Part shown: positions 1 to 9,673 of the stretch, in pieces
How positions within the stretch are numbered: the first letter of the stretch is position 1
Layout of the letters: each line of letters starts with the position of its first letter
Assembly (NCBI RefSeq): GCF_014200605.1
Contig: NZ_JACHCE010000002.1
Coordinates: 921,300-985,299, forward strand
From: Pedobacter cryoconitis
GTDB lineage: Bacteria > Bacteroidota > Bacteroidia > Sphingobacteriales > Sphingobacteriaceae
DNA length: 64,000 nucleotides
Direction: 5' to 3'
Notes under the pieces: generated by a model
Databases searched by the model: none
What the model saw: only the letters and a program-made list of their open reading frames with translations
What the model was told of the DNA's origin: nothing
Made by a program: the position numbers and the translations under genes

Positions 1-1487
1 TTTGAACGAATGGTATATCTTTTCAGATAAGTATTTAAAAGTGTTCCCTGCTGATTGAAATAATTGGCAGAAAACAAATAGTTACCCTGATCAGATCCTC
101 CGGTTATAGCGACATTCTGACTGGTGATTGACGCTGGTTTAAATATTTCATGATACCAGTCTGTACCTTCCTTATTGGCTTTGCTGATCCGATAAAAACT
201 GTTGTATTCATTGGCTGAAGTATAAAAAGGTTTTAGTTTATAGAGCGCAGGATTTGCTCTTGGATCACCTTCTTTAGCACCTGCAGGCAGAATATAATCA
301 GGCAGCACATAAGCAGGGCCACTTCCATACAAAGAATCCACAAAGTCGGTAGCCCCTGAATTTGTCATGGCCATATGCTTCAGATCTGCCATCTCCTGAG
401 GGGTCAGGATATTCCATACGTTGCCGCCTTTAGGACGTTGAGTGCCATAATAGGCATCATAACTTACCGTTACTTTGCCTTTACCTTTTTTAGTGGTAAT
501 CACAATAACTCCGTTTGCAGCTCTCGATCCATAGATTGAAGCAGATCCTGCATCTTTTAAAACCTGCATGGTCTCAATATCATTCGGGTTTAAATCAGCA
601 ATGCTTTGCGTAGGCACACCATCTACGACATACAAAGGATTATTGTTCCCGAATGTATTGACACCTCTGATTCTTACCTGGGGTTCTTCTCCAGGCTGTC
701 CTGAACCTAATACGGTTACGCCCGATGCCTGACCCTGTAAAAGATTGTTAACTGATGCGGTAGGTTGTTTGATCATAGACCCAACATTCACTACAGATAC
801 GGCGCTGGTCAGGTCCTTCTTTCTTTGTGTACCATAACCTACCACAACGACTTCCCCTAAAGAAGTCAGCTCTTCAACAAGCTGGACATTTAAAGTAGTA
901 CGTCCGTTTACAGGAACTTCTTTAGCTGTAAAGCCGATATAAGAGAATACCAGAACAGCATCTGCAGATGGTGCTGTAATGGCATAGCCACCATTGCCAT
1001 CAGTAGTGGTACCAATTTTAGTACCTTTCACATTGACACTTACGCCGGGTAATGATTCGCCTTTATCGGATGAAACCTTTCCTTTGACAGTGATCTGGTT
1101 CACAGACAAGCCAGCTATTGCTGTAGTCTCTTTTTCATAAAGAAGTATCTGATCGTCTTCTACTTTATAATAAATGTTTAATGGACTTAATGCCTCGTCA
1201 AGTATCTGGCCTAAAGGTTTATTCACTGCATTCACCGTAACTTTACGCTGTGCTTTGATGACCGTTGAGCTGTATACAAAATTGACTTTGGTTAATTGTT
1301 GTATCTCGGTCAGTATCTGTCTGATCTGTCCCTGGTTAATATTAATGGATATTTCTCTATTTAATATTTCCTGCCCTCTGACATTCTTTGCGAATGAGGT
1401 GCAGGTGAATAAAATGCCAAGAAAAATTTGTGTCATGGATATCCGCATTGCTGTTTTGATTAAAGCAACAAATCGCTTTTTTTTCAT
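1..1487 (-). CDS. SusC/RagA-like TonB-linked outer-membrane receptor, 3' part beyond window
   Basis: About 495 N-terminal codons are visible; the reading frame is still open at base 1, so the gene is cut by the window edge. In order I see a signal peptide (about residues 1-35), an STN (secretin/TonB short N-terminal) domain at about 45-118, a carboxypeptidase-regulatory-like beta-sandwich at about 132-204, the SusC junction VVVVGYGTQRKKDLTSAV at about 213-230, then the plug domain with GVNTFGNNNPLYVVDGVP. Such proteins import glycans or peptides across the outer membrane with a SusD lipoprotein, here presumably beyond the left edge. The STN domain means it probably also signals to the FecR/sigma pair encoded just upstream (176 bp away, same strand). 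The substrate cannot be told from this part. Confidence 0.93.
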   Translation of the reverse strand, partial: MKKKRFVALIKTAMRISMTQIFLGILFTCTSFAKNVRGQEILNREISININQGQIRQILTEIQQLTKVNFVYSSTVIKAQRKVTVNAVNKPLGQILDEALSPLNIYYKVEDDQILLYEKETTAIAGLSVNQITVKGKVSSDKGESLPGVSVNVKGTKIGTTTDGNGGYAITAPSADAVLVFSYIGFTAKEVPVNGRTTLNVQLVEELTSLGEVVVVGYGTQRKKDLTSAVSVVNVGSMIKQPTASVNNLLQGQASGVTVLGSGQPGEEPQVRIRGVNTFGNNNPLYVVDGVPTQSIADLNPNDIETMQVLKDAGSASIYGSRAANGVIVITTKKGKGKVTVSYDAYYGTQRPKGGNVWNILTPQEMADLKHMAMTNSGATDFVDSLYGSGPAYVLPDYILPAGAKEGDPRANPALYKLKPFYTSANEYNSFYRISKANKEGTDWYHEIFKPASITSQNVAITGGSDQGNYLFSANYFNQQGTLLNTYLKRYTIRS

Positions 1488-1663
1488 ACCTTTAGAAGTT
1501 TTTGTTCGTTAATGTGAAAATTTCGTACAGAGATTATTGGCTGGCAATGTTGGGGAACTTTGTCAGCCTTTTTTTTTGAAGAATTTGGTTAGTAAAGCTT
1601 CAATTGATCCATAGGCTATTTGATTTTGGTTATTAGTTCAGGTTGGTTAGGTTTGTTGATCGG

Positions 1664-2713
1664 TTATTTTGTTTTGATAATTATTTTAGTGCCTGATATT
1701 TCATAATGTGCTTTTATCGTATGGCACAGCAAGTCTAGTTTCTTATATAAATTCTGTTTGGAAATATCACCGGTGAAGGTATTATTGTAGAGCTCCTGGT
1801 CTTCAATAATGATTTCAATTCCATAAGAAGCCTGTAGTTGATTCAGAACCTCTGTCAGCGGTGCTTCGTCAAAAATATAATTTGATTTAGTCGCTTTTTT
1901 ATCGCCTGCCGGACTTATTGGAATAGGATCTGCTACCAGTGTGGTCTTAAAATCGTCATTGTCCTTTGTATAGGTGGTTTTCTGATTTGGGGTTAATATC
2001 ACCTTTTTCTCTTGGTCAAAGAGATGTTTAAGATGTAAATGCTGGTCTTCATTTCTGGAAACCATTACTTTTCCAGTTTTTACAATGACCTGTGTCTCTT
2101 CAGTATGCGGATTAGCTTTAATGATAAAACTTGTGCCGACTACCCTTGTGATCACATTTTTGTTATAAACGAAAAATGGTCTGTGCGGATTCTTGCTGAT
2201 CAGAAAATAACCCTCTCCCGATAAAGATACTTCACGTGTTCCTGGCGAGAAGTGCTGCGGATAAGAAAGTGAAGAATTTGGCTGCAATATAACAATACTG
2301 CCATCTTCAAGTTTGATTTCTAAAGGAGTAGGGTTGTTATTTTTCTTTTCCAGCATATTAGCCAGAGACTGAAATTTTAAATATTGAGGATTCTGATGAT
2401 TATATAAAAACAAGTATCCTGTGAACAGGGTAAGTATAGAAATGGCAGCAGCGGCAAACCAGATTATGGCTGGTAAGCGTTTTACTGGTTTTAATTCGTC
2501 TTCGAACGACATATCTTCATCACTGATACATGTTTCCAGATTGATCCTGTCCCAGAGCTTTTGTTCTAGTGTAGGTAATTCATTCGGATAAATCTCTTCC
2601 AGGTCATCTCTGTCAAGCATTCCGTACAGCTTTTCAATCACAATCAGTTCCTCGTCAGAACATTTGTTCTGAAGATATTTTTCTAATAAAGAATGAAGGG
2701 CCTGTCTTTTCAT
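1664..2713 (-). CDS. FecR-type anti-sigma factor
   Basis: Inner-membrane anti-sigma factor of 349 residues that holds the adjacent ECF sigma factor and receives a signal from the STN domain of the outer-membrane receptor. The N-terminal cytoplasmic part (1-80) is followed by one membrane segment at about 83-104, a periplasmic FecR domain at about 130-235 (LEDGSIVILQPNSSLSYP then GEGYFLISKNPHRPFFV), and a C-terminal STN-like DUF4974 domain at about 278-349 (NYIFDEAPLTEVLNQLQ). It lies 67 bp after the sigma gene and 176 bp before the SusC gene on the same strand, the standard sigma / anti-sigma / receptor order of Bacteroidota. Full length; start ATG at 2713. Confidence 0.93.
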   Translation of the reverse strand: MKRQALHSLLEKYLQNKCSDEELIVIEKLYGMLDRDDLEEIYPNELPTLEQKLWDRINLETCISDEDMSFEDELKPVKRLPAIIWFAAAAISILTLFTGYLFLYNHQNPQYLKFQSLANMLEKKNNNPTPLEIKLEDGSIVILQPNSSLSYPQHFSPGTREVSLSGEGYFLISKNPHRPFFVYNKNVITRVVGTSFIIKANPHTEETQVIVKTGKVMVSRNEDQHLHLKHLFDQEKKVILTPNQKTTYTKDNDDFKTTLVADPIPISPAGDKKATKSNYIFDEAPLTEVLNQLQASYGIEIIIEDQELYNNTFTGDISKQNLYKKLDLLCHTIKAHYEISGTKIIIKTK

Positions 2714-2780
2714 TTGGTTATGCCTTTAAAACTATATGTACGTTTAAAAGGCCCTGTCCCTAAAGAAAAATAAAATAAAT

Positions 2781-3365
2781 TTAAAATTTATGCAGAAAGA
2801 TGAAAGAAAGGAATAGAAAAAGATACTCTTTTAAATGAAAACGCATGCTTTTAATAGATTGTGTGATATGATATTCCACTGCTTTTTCAGATATATTCAA
2901 TTGTTGGGAGATTTCTTTGGTAGAACGATTGTCAATCCGGCTCATTTTAAAGATTTCTCCGGTTTTTTTAGGTAATAAGGCAATTCCCTGGTTAAGTGCT
3001 TTGGAAAGATCATTTACCAGCACCAAATCATCAGTATTATTGGAGATACTTTGCTTCTGACCATTCATATGATCCTGGTATTTTTCTTTAACCAGTTGAG
3101 ATTTGTAATGGTTAATGATACTATACTTCAGGCTTCCGTATAAATAACAATCCAAGGAATTTATAGTAATAGTTTCTCTTCTTCTCCAAAGATCTACAAA
3201 AAGGTTCTGCGTAAGTTCTTCTGCCAGCTCTTTATGATATGTTTTTATATAGGCGGCCTTGTAAATTCCCATCCAATAACGGGCATAAATTTCCTTAAAA
3301 GCTAATCCATCATTAGTTTTTAATAAATCTACCAACAAATTATCGGAGAGACTGGTGTATTTCAT
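2781..3365 (-). CDS. ECF-type RNA polymerase sigma-70 factor
   Basis: A 194-residue extracytoplasmic-function sigma factor. Region 2 is seen near residues 20-85 (AFKEIYARYWMGIYKAAY, then ELAEELTQNLFVDLWRRR) and region 4 with its helix-turn-helix near 125-170 (LPKKTGEIFKMSR, STKEISQQLNISEKAVEYHI). The frame is open 18 bases further to a TTG at 3383, but the ATG at 3365 gives the usual start before region 2 and is preferred. The C-terminus is hydrophobic (YLFLFLSFIFLHKF), a frequent feature of these sigma factors in Bacteroidota. It most likely drives the SusC operon when FecR releases it; the target promoter is inferred, not seen. Confidence 0.92.
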   Translation of the reverse strand: MKYTSLSDNLLVDLLKTNDGLAFKEIYARYWMGIYKAAYIKTYHKELAEELTQNLFVDLWRRRETITINSLDCYLYGSLKYSIINHYKSQLVKEKYQDHMNGQKQSISNNTDDLVLVNDLSKALNQGIALLPKKTGEIFKMSRIDNRSTKEISQQLNISEKAVEYHITQSIKSMRFHLKEYLFLFLSFIFLHKF

Positions 3366-3924
3366 TGAAATTATATCTGGCAATAAAATTTAATTATACT
3401 TTTAATTCGTTTTAACATCTATTTATTTAATTATAATTCTTAAATGAAAGATAATTTGAGCTATATGTGGAAAATATTAGTGATAACTGCTATATCTTTT
3501 AAAACACATCCCCAATCCTTATAAAATTAAACAGAATCTTTATAAAAGAAATCGTTTTATGTATCAAAGGCTTAAGTTAGTAATTTAATCAGTAATAATA
3601 TTACATCTTTTAGCGCTTTAATTGTTTTTTGTATATGCCGGGTAATTTATTTAACAGGGATGATAATTTTAAAAGTATAATAACCTGTTGATATACTTAT
3701 GGTTATATGCTGTGTAATAAGATAGGTAGAGTTAAATTTATTTTTACATAGAAAAAATATCTCTTATGATTCTGTGTTTTTAATCAAAACTATTATTTTA
3801 GAGGTTTAAGTTCCCTGTTGAACTATTAACAATATTTTGCAGGTTTTTGCAGACCGAATGAAGTTTCATCTTCTCTGAAGAAAGAAGCCTGTTTTTATGT
3901 TTAAATCGTAATGAATAATAAAAG
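3366..3924. other. AT-rich intergenic region with no gene
   Basis: About 560 bases separate the divergent sigma gene and the first of the tandem unknown genes. Very AT-rich, with stop codons in all frames. It must hold both divergent promoters, but I could not pick a convincing TTTG / TAnnTTTG pair for either. No repeat or RNA gene recognised. Confidence 0.5.
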
Positions 3925-4677
3925 ATGGAAACAAAAAGACGAATTGAACTCGAGTATACTCAGGAATTCAAAATTGCCTGTAAAATAAATAATTTGAGAC
4001 CAGAAGACTTGCTGCAATATTTTATAAATCATGTTTCTTTCTATGCTTTTATTGGTGGTAACATGGAGGCAATTTACTTATGGGCAACAACGGTTTGTAT
4101 TGATTTTAAAGAAGAATATGGAGGAGAGCCACAACCTGTTACTGACCATAGAATACAGGAAATCTCTTTGAAATATATTAAAATGCTTACAGCCTTAAAT
4201 ATGGATGATGGAGCTCCTAAGACTTTAGAACACTATAATAGTGTTTCGATCATGAAAGAATGGTCTGTGGAAATGTCTCCTATTACAAATTATGAAACGT
4301 ATGTACAGATCAGTGACGAAGTATTGCTGCAGCTGACATTTGATTTTAATCTGGTTTGCAGAATGAATGGGACGGAGATACAGGGACTGCTCCAGTATTT
4401 TATTAACAGGATTTCTCTGGCCAGAGAACGGGCCCTGAATCTTCATCGTTTGATTAAAACCGATCCGAGTACCGCGTTCTTATTGCTGTTGATCAGCCAG
4501 CATGAAAATGTTAAATATAAGATTTTGCCTCAGCAGGAAATGTATAAGAAATTTGCTGCCAGGTTATTGAAACTTGATGAGCAGCAAGAGGGGGAAAGTA
4601 ATCTTGAAAATAAAATAAGAAATTATAATATCTTTTATCTGGACTGGTATAATTCATTGAATAAAAACATCAATTGA
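3925..4677 (+). CDS. unknown 250-residue protein, first of a tandem paralogous pair, internally duplicated
   Basis: I do not recognise the family. The protein repeats itself with a period of about 126 residues: residues 8-45 (LEYTQEFKIACKINNL then LLQYFINHVSFYA) resemble residues 134-172 (LLQLTFDFNLVCRMNG then LLQYFINRISLARERA). LQYF falls at 30-33 and again at 156-159. Each repeat looks like a short beta strand, a helix, a turn at the Asn and an amphipathic helix, which recalls a ribbon-helix-helix unit, but that is a guess. No signal peptide or membrane segment; acidic to neutral and probably cytoplasmic. The downstream gene (4815-5567) is a same-length paralogue ending in nearly the same sequence (WYNSLxKNIN), so the pair arose by gene duplication after the internal one. 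Confidence 0.8.
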   Translation: METKRRIELEYTQEFKIACKINNLRPEDLLQYFINHVSFYAFIGGNMEAIYLWATTVCIDFKEEYGGEPQPVTDHRIQEISLKYIKMLTALNMDDGAPKTLEHYNSVSIMKEWSVEMSPITNYETYVQISDEVLLQLTFDFNLVCRMNGTEIQGLLQYFINRISLARERALNLHRLIKTDPSTAFLLLLISQHENVKYKILPQQEMYKKFAARLLKLDEQQEGESNLENKIRNYNIFYLDWYNSLNKNIN

Positions 4678-4814
4678 TTGATTTTTCTAATCCTCAGTTC
4701 CAGTTAATTTTTTACCTTGATTACCTGATGAAATATCTAAGAGGTATAATACACCAGAAATAGAATCCTGAGTCATGGACATGGTTATGCCTGTGAGTAA
4801 TAAATGTAAATAAT

Positions 4815-5567
4815 ATGAACTCAAAAGAACGACTTAGGTTAACGTATACAGAAGATTTCCAGGTTGCCTGTACAATCAATAATTTGAAATATGAAGATGT
4901 TTTGCAATATTTCATCGACAGAGTTTCTTTTTATGCATTTAACGGTGGTGAAATGGAGGCAGTCTCTTTATGGGCTACAAGTATTATGGTTGATTGTAAA
5001 GCGGAGGTTAACGGAGAAGTAAAAGCCGAAACTGACCGGAAAGTGAAGCGGGTGTCTTTGAAATACATTCTAATGCTTGGGGATCTCAATGATAATGCTT
5101 ATCTGTCTACTGTGGATAAGATGAAGGAAAGCTTTCTGCTGATGAAAGAATGGGAAACTGAGATGGCTCCTTTGGTAGATTATCCGGTTGAATTTCAGTT
5201 GGATGAATACCGGGTAGTCTCGCTTACATTTGATTTTAATTTGTTATGCCGGATGAATGGTGTTGCTGCAGATCAGGTATTGCAGTATTTTATGAACCAT
5301 ATTTCTATGGCTCAAGAAAGGGCTCTTAATCTCATAGAATTCGTGGAAACTAATTCATGTATGTCTCTTTTCGGAATGATGAGAATGAGTGCTGGCGATA
5401 AAAAAAATAAAATACCAATACATCAGGAAGTTCATAAATGGTATAGCGAGAAGTTACTCTTACTGGATGAAAGGTTAAAGACAGAAGGCAGCCTGGAGAA
5501 AAGGGTGGCTGTTTACAGGGCATTTTATAAGGAATGGTATAATTCACTGAGAAAAAATATAAATTAA
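4815..5567 (+). CDS. unknown 250-residue protein, second of the tandem paralogous pair
   Basis: Paralogue of the gene ending at 4677, identical in length and alignable end to end. It has the same internal duplication: LTYTEDFQVACTINNL with VLQYFIDRVSFYAFNGG in the N-terminal half and LTFDFNLLCRMNG with VLQYFMNHISMAQERALN in the C-terminal half. The conserved tail is FYKEWYNSLRKNIN. Conserved positions across all four repeat copies (F, C, N, LQYF, N/D, S) suggest a folding unit under selection, and both copies look intact. No function can be assigned. It is followed by a strong two-way terminator and a convergent XRE-type regulator. The 137-bp gap to the first paralogue contains no obvious terminator, so the two may be co-transcribed. 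Confidence 0.8.
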   Translation: MNSKERLRLTYTEDFQVACTINNLKYEDVLQYFIDRVSFYAFNGGEMEAVSLWATSIMVDCKAEVNGEVKAETDRKVKRVSLKYILMLGDLNDNAYLSTVDKMKESFLLMKEWETEMAPLVDYPVEFQLDEYRVVSLTFDFNLLCRMNGVAADQVLQYFMNHISMAQERALNLIEFVETNSCMSLFGMMRMSAGDKKNKIPIHQEVHKWYSEKLLLLDERLKTEGSLEKRVAVYRAFYKEWYNSLRKNIN

Positions 5568-5610
5568 CAGGTTTAACAGGATCAATGCGAAATCCGTTAA
5601 ACCTGTTTAA
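5566..5610. terminator. bidirectional intrinsic terminator
   Basis: A 12-bp stem (AACAGGTTTAAC at 5566-5577 with its complement at 5596-5607), extended after a one-base bulge by GGAT/ATCC. T-rich sequence follows on the plus side. It sits between the convergent unknown gene (ends 5567) and the XRE regulator (ends 5618), so it can serve both. Confidence 0.75.
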
Positions 5611-5617
5611 ATTCTCA

Positions 5618-5884
5618 TTATAAGTTTTTATCTTCTTTTTCAATCAGCGCGGTATTCGGCAGGAAATCTTTAGGAGATAAACCGAAATGATCTGCAAATA
5701 CATTGATATGTTTCAAATTGTATTTTGCAGGATTTCCACTATTCTCAACATTGCCAATAAAAGAAGCTTTAACTCCTATAATGTAGGCAATATCTTCCTG
5801 TCTTAATTTCTTATCAGCTCTTAATTTTCTGACGAAATCAACCACATGCTGTTCAATAAGATCGAGTTTTACCTTTCCTTCCAT
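5618..5884 (-). CDS. XRE/Cro-type helix-turn-helix regulator, 88 residues
   Basis: A small DNA-binding protein. The helix-turn-helix is at about residues 15-70: VRKLRADKKLRQEDIAYIIG as the first helices, then VKASFIGNVENSGNPAKYNL as the recognition helix and loop, then INVFADHFGLSPKDFL. This is the SinR/Cro layout, with no extra sensory domain. It converges on the tandem unknown genes and lies about 400 bp from the next gene, so its target is unclear; autoregulation and control of the neighbouring pair are both possible. Start ATG at 5884. Confidence 0.85.
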   Translation of the reverse strand: MEGKVKLDLIEQHVVDFVRKLRADKKLRQEDIAYIIGVKASFIGNVENSGNPAKYNLKHINVFADHFGLSPKDFLPNTALIEKEDKNL

Positions 5885-6283
5885 TTGCCGACTAAGTAAT
5901 TTATATTCTCATTTATAATTTACATCGATATGTGTAATTATCGCGTATTTCTATTATACAAGTTAATTTATTGAAATCTGACAATATAATATTGCTGTTT
6001 TTGAGTTGTTTAGTATTTGTAAAGCTTTATTTGTTTTAATGATTGAAGGCAATTTTAACAATATCTGACAGATTTAAAACGGTGTCTGACCATAAATATT
6101 TAAAAAATAACCGGCTGAAATTAAAGGATAAGTTACATAAAAAAAAATATGAAGTGCATAACGTTTTATCATTTTTACGAAAGTCTCTACAAAATTTATT
6201 ATGCTGATCTGATTATACAAAAGTCTTATTAATCACGTTCATTCACTATATTTGTTACATTACAATTGATTTTAAAATTCTAA
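5885..6283. other. AT-rich intergenic region, divergent promoters expected
   Basis: About 400 bases between the divergent XRE regulator and the membrane protein at 6284. No coding sequence, repeat or RNA seen. The only recognisable signal is a -7-like box at 6247-6254. Confidence 0.5.
6247..6254 (+). promoter_or_regulatory. candidate Bacteroidota -7 box
   Basis: TATATTTG fits the TAnnTTTG consensus and lies 29 bases before the ATG at 6284. No clear TTTG -33 element at the right distance, so support is weak. Confidence 0.3.
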
Positions 6284-7810
6284 ATGAATAAGACCATCTC
6301 TGGTTTATCTGATTTTAAACATTTGGATAGCCTTTTTGTTTCTTTTATAGGCTTTATCCTGATCTTAATTTATACCAAACATTCGGGTGTCGGAATTTCT
6401 CCTGATTCTATTGTTTATGTAAGTACAGCAAGAAATATTTATGAACATGGTTCATGGATAGAGTATAGTCAGAAGCCAATGGTCGATTTTCCTTTTTTTT
6501 ATCCTTTTTTCCTGAGTATAATCACTTTTTTTTCCAGGGCCGATGTCGTTGGTTTTTCGCCATATCTGAACGCTGCGATGTTTGGGGGGATAATTTTTTG
6601 TGCTGGTTATCTGATCGGTTCCTTCAGGGAAAGCAGCCGTCTCTATAAAATCGCTATACTTTTATGCATGGCAATCAGTCCTGCATTATTTGAGATCTAC
6701 ACCATGTTATGGTCAGAAACGTTGTTTATCCTGTTAACGATCTTGTTTATTATCGCATTTAAAGGCTATCTCAGGACCTATTCTATGGTAAGCCTGCTTA
6801 TCTGTGCTTTGATTGCTGCCATTGCCTGTGTGACACGTTATGCAGGAATTACGCTTATCGGAACGGGATTAATGCTCCTGGTTTTTGACCGTTCTTTTGA
6901 ATGGCGGAAAAAAATACTTCACTGTGCTGTATTTGGCCTTCTGTCGGTTTCTCTGTTAATTGCAAACCTGGTGCGCAACAGACTGGTTTCTGGTGAGCTT
7001 ACCGGGCCAAGGGAAGCCGGGATAACTTCTTTAAGAGATAATATCTTTTATTACGGAAAGGTAATCTGCGGATGGTTCCCGGTTTTAGAAAGTTACCCGG
7101 CAATTTATGTCCTGAGCTCTGTTTTTCTTTTTGTGGTGATTTGTATTGTATTTTTAAGAAGAAGCTGGTTTGCAGAAAATTATGCGACTGCAGAAAATTG
7201 CTTCACCGCCTCTTTTATAGTTTATACTGTATTTATTATTGGAGTTTCTACGCTTTCACATTTTGAACAGATCAATAACAGATTTATTTCTCCTGTGTTT
7301 GTCCCTTTACTGGTTATCACAACCTGCTGGATACCCGGAACGCTAAGAAAACTGGCTTTGCCACTGCATATTACAGCATTGGCATCTATCGGTCTGGTGA
7401 CTATTGCTTTTCAGTTTAATGAACTTAAAAAGCTATACGGTATGTACGAAGAGGCCAGGGATTATGGAATAGCTGGTTATGCAGATAATTCATGGAGAAG
7501 TTCTCCGATGGCAGGTTTTCTGCGTCAGCATCAGCAACTTTTCAAGCCCGGGTTTGAGGTCTATTCTAATGCAGCAGAAGCTGTTTATTTTAACGGGAAA
7601 CAAACGGCTTTGTCCTTACCTCACAATGTTGATAAGAAAGATGTCTATGAATTTTTTCTGAAAAAGGGACTATATCTGATCTGGTTCAAAACCATAGATG
7701 ATCCTGATCTGGTTAGCTTAAAGGAACTGCATCAACGCGCACAGGTCATTAAACAATACAGTTTTAAAGACGGGGACATCTATTTTGTGAAGCCCGGGCC
7801 TAATCTTTAG
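6284..7810 (+). CDS. polytopic membrane protein, GT-C glycosyltransferase-like
   Basis: A 508-residue integral membrane protein with roughly ten hydrophobic segments, starting at about residues 15-30. The first extramembrane loop holds an acidic motif ([20 protein letters not shown]) followed by an aromatic-rich helix ([19 protein letters not shown]). This layout is typical of lipid-phosphate-sugar-dependent GT-C transferases (GT39/PMT-like, ArnT-like), where an Asp in the first loop is catalytic. The C-terminal 120 residues are soluble and probably periplasmic. Which sugar or acceptor is used cannot be told. The last 11 bases overlap the 3' end of the convergent tdk gene. Confidence 0.7.
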   Translation: MNKTISGLSDFKHLDSLFVSFIGFILILIYTKHSGVGISPDSIVYVSTARNIYEHGSWIEYSQKPMVDFPFFYPFFLSIITFFSRADVVGFSPYLNAAMFGGIIFCAGYLIGSFRESSRLYKIAILLCMAISPALFEIYTMLWSETLFILLTILFIIAFKGYLRTYSMVSLLICALIAAIACVTRYAGITLIGTGLMLLVFDRSFEWRKKILHCAVFGLLSVSLLIANLVRNRLVSGELTGPREAGITSLRDNIFYYGKVICGWFPVLESYPAIYVLSSVFLFVVICIVFLRRSWFAENYATAENCFTASFIVYTVFIIGVSTLSHFEQINNRFISPVFVPLLVITTCWIPGTLRKLALPLHITALASIGLVTIAFQFNELKKLYGMYEEARDYGIAGYADNSWRSSPMAGFLRQHQQLFKPGFEVYSNAAEAVYFNGKQTALSLPHNVDKKDVYEFFLKKGLYLIWFKTIDDPDLVSLKELHQRAQVIKQYSFKDGDIYFVKPGPNL

Positions 7811-8375
7811 CGTGGAAACATGCTCTGCATCTTGGCTCGTAGCTTTCTTTCTCTCCAAGCAGAATCTTAGCATCACTTGCTACTCTGCGGAAAGAATACA
7901 TGGCAGGGCTGCCGCATCTGACACAGACTGCATTTACTTTAGTCACTAATTCTGCAACAGCCATTAATGCTGGGACAGGGCCAAAAGGTTTTCCGCTGAA
8001 ATCCATATCCAGACCTGCAATAATTACCCTTACGCCTTTGTTAGCCAGTTTATTACATACTTCAGGAAGTTCGTCATCGAAAAATTGTGCTTCGTCAATG
8101 CCCACCACCTGTGTATCGGCCCTGAGTAATAAAATTGCAGAAGAGTGTGCTACAGGGGTAGCTTCAATCGAATTGTAGTTATGGGAAACGACTGCAGTTT
8201 CGTCGTAACGGGTATCAGTTGCAGGTTTGTAAATCTCCACTTTTAACTTAGCGATCTCTGCCCGCTTTAATCTTCTGATCAGTTCTTCCGTTTTGCCTGA
8301 AAACATGGAGCCGCAAATTACTTCAATGCTGCCACCATATTCTCCTCTGCTGTAATTTTGTTCGCTAAATAACAT
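7800..8375 (-). CDS. tdk: thymidine kinase
   Basis: Cytoplasmic type II thymidine kinase (191 residues, normal length) that phosphorylates thymidine to dTMP for salvage. The P-loop GSMFSGKT is at residues 22-29; the segment [14 protein letters not shown] carries the Walker B Asp and the catalytic Glu. The lasso region [18 protein letters not shown] follows. Four zinc-binding cysteines are present as CVRC and CRAC near the C-terminus. Start ATG at 8375. Monocistronic; the 3' end overlaps the convergent membrane-protein gene by 11 bp. Confidence 0.97.
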   Translation of the reverse strand: MLFSEQNYSRGEYGGSIEVICGSMFSGKTEELIRRLKRAEIAKLKVEIYKPATDTRYDETAVVSHNYNSIEATPVAHSSAILLLRADTQVVGIDEAQFFDDELPEVCNKLANKGVRVIIAGLDMDFSGKPFGPVPALMAVAELVTKVNAVCVRCGSPAMYSFRRVASDAKILLGEKESYEPRCRACFHAKD

Positions 8376-8421
8376 GCTGTATTCTGGGGTGTAATGCCCG
8401 GCGAATATCGAAATTTTGTAG

Positions 8422-8429
8422 TACTTTTG
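8422..8429 (+). promoter_or_regulatory. candidate -7 box for the acidic protein gene
   Basis: TACTTTTG matches TAnnTTTG and would give a leader of about 45 bases to the ATG at 8477. No good TTTG -33 element seen. Confidence 0.35.
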
Positions 8430-8476
8430 AGTGTTTAGTTATCAACATAAATTACCAATTCTTACGTTATAGTACT

Positions 8477-9673
8477 ATGATGAACCAGGAGGATATATTC
8501 AAAAAGATAGGGCAGATACTCAATGAGTTAAATGATCAATATCAATATTTAGCTCAAAATCCACTTGAACTCAATGAATTAGAGCTTGAGCTTTTTCTGG
8601 CGAATGCCAATTTTTTATCTGATCATGTCCATATCATTAAGAAAATAAATAGTGGTGCTGTGCAGCGGGTTTTATCCGGGCAGGCCGAAACTAAAACCGA
8701 TCATGTTGTGCAGGATAATTCCCCTGTCCATGAAATATTACCGGCAAAACCTATTCTGGATGATATTTTTAAACTGGATAATGAACCTTCTAATTTTGAA
8801 TTTATCCTCAATGAAAAACCATCTACAGATAAGTTTGAATTTGAAGAGAAATCTATAGATGCCATATTTGACAGACCATTAAGTAAAGAAGAAGAGCTGA
8901 TTATTGCTCAGAAGCAAAAACTAAGAGAAATGGATAGTCTGGGGATACAGCCACCAGAAGAGGATGAAGTTGGCCCTGAACCATTTTTAGTATCAGAACC
9001 TGTAATAAAGGCTGAAGCCGTGGAAATTCATGATGAGCTACTTTCAAAAGAAGAAATTAAAGACCTTCCTGAAGCGCTGCCTGTTGTGCAGGAGATAACA
9101 CCTTTGGCAGAACCGGCACAACCGGAAATTATCCATGTTCCTGAACCAGTTGCAGAAAAACCTGTTCCTGTAATTGAGCATGCAAAAGAGGAAATTGAAG
9201 AAGAAGCTGTTCCTGCACATATACCTGAGCCAGTTAAAGAAGCTTTTAAAGAGCCGGCTAAAGAACCGATTTTTGCGTTTGAACCGAAACCAGTTCAGGA
9301 AGAATTATTTACACCAGTACAAAATAATACCACAACTGAGACTGCAAAACCAATAGCAAAGCCTACACTGAACGATATTCTTTCAGGTAATACAACTAGC
9401 CGCAACTTAAACACAGAGAGCAGCAGGGTTCAGATTAAGGACTTAAAACAAGCAATTAGTCTGAATGACAAGATGCGTTATATTAAAGATCTGTTTAATG
9501 GGTATAACCTGGCTTATGCAGAAGCGATTGACCTGATTAATAAAATGCCTGACTTCAAATCTGCAGACGAATTTTTACAGCGCAATTATGCAGCTAAAAA
9601 TAACTGGTCATCCAAACAGGATACAGCAGATCAGTTTTATGAATTATTAAACCAGCGCTTTACCGTTAAATAA
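8477..9673 (+). CDS. acidic Pro/Glu-rich protein of unknown function
   Basis: A 398-residue soluble protein in three parts. The N-terminal about 65 residues form a helical segment (DIFKKIGQILNELNDQYQYL). Residues about 75-285 are a low-complexity linker rich in Pro, Glu, Ala and Val, with many PEPV/EKP-like steps. The C-terminal about 110 residues look folded again, beginning with KPTLNDILSG and continuing with LKQAISLNDKMRYIKDLFNG. Two ordered ends joined by a disordered acidic linker suggest a scaffold or tether, but I know of no defined function. An in-frame second ATG follows the first directly, so the start could be 8480. The 3' end overlaps the convergent rodA by 8 bp. Confidence 0.8.
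   Translation: MMNQEDIFKKIGQILNELNDQYQYLAQNPLELNELELELFLANANFLSDHVHIIKKINSGAVQRVLSGQAETKTDHVVQDNSPVHEILPAKPILDDIFKLDNEPSNFEFILNEKPSTDKFEFEEKSIDAIFDRPLSKEEELIIAQKQKLREMDSLGIQPPEEDEVGPEPFLVSEPVIKAEAVEIHDELLSKEEIKDLPEALPVVQEITPLAEPAQPEIIHVPEPVAEKPVPVIEHAKEEIEEEAVPAHIPEPVKEAFKEPAKEPIFAFEPKPVQEELFTPVQNNTTTETAKPIAKPTLNDILSGNTTSRNLNTESSRVQIKDLKQAISLNDKMRYIKDLFNGYNLAYAEAIDLINKMPDFKSADEFLQRNYAAKNNWSSKQDTADQFYELLNQRFTVK

Noticed and set aside
3366-3383. TTG start of the ECF sigma factor six codons upstream
   Set aside because: The ATG at 3365 gives the usual N-terminus; no initiation signal supports the TTG.
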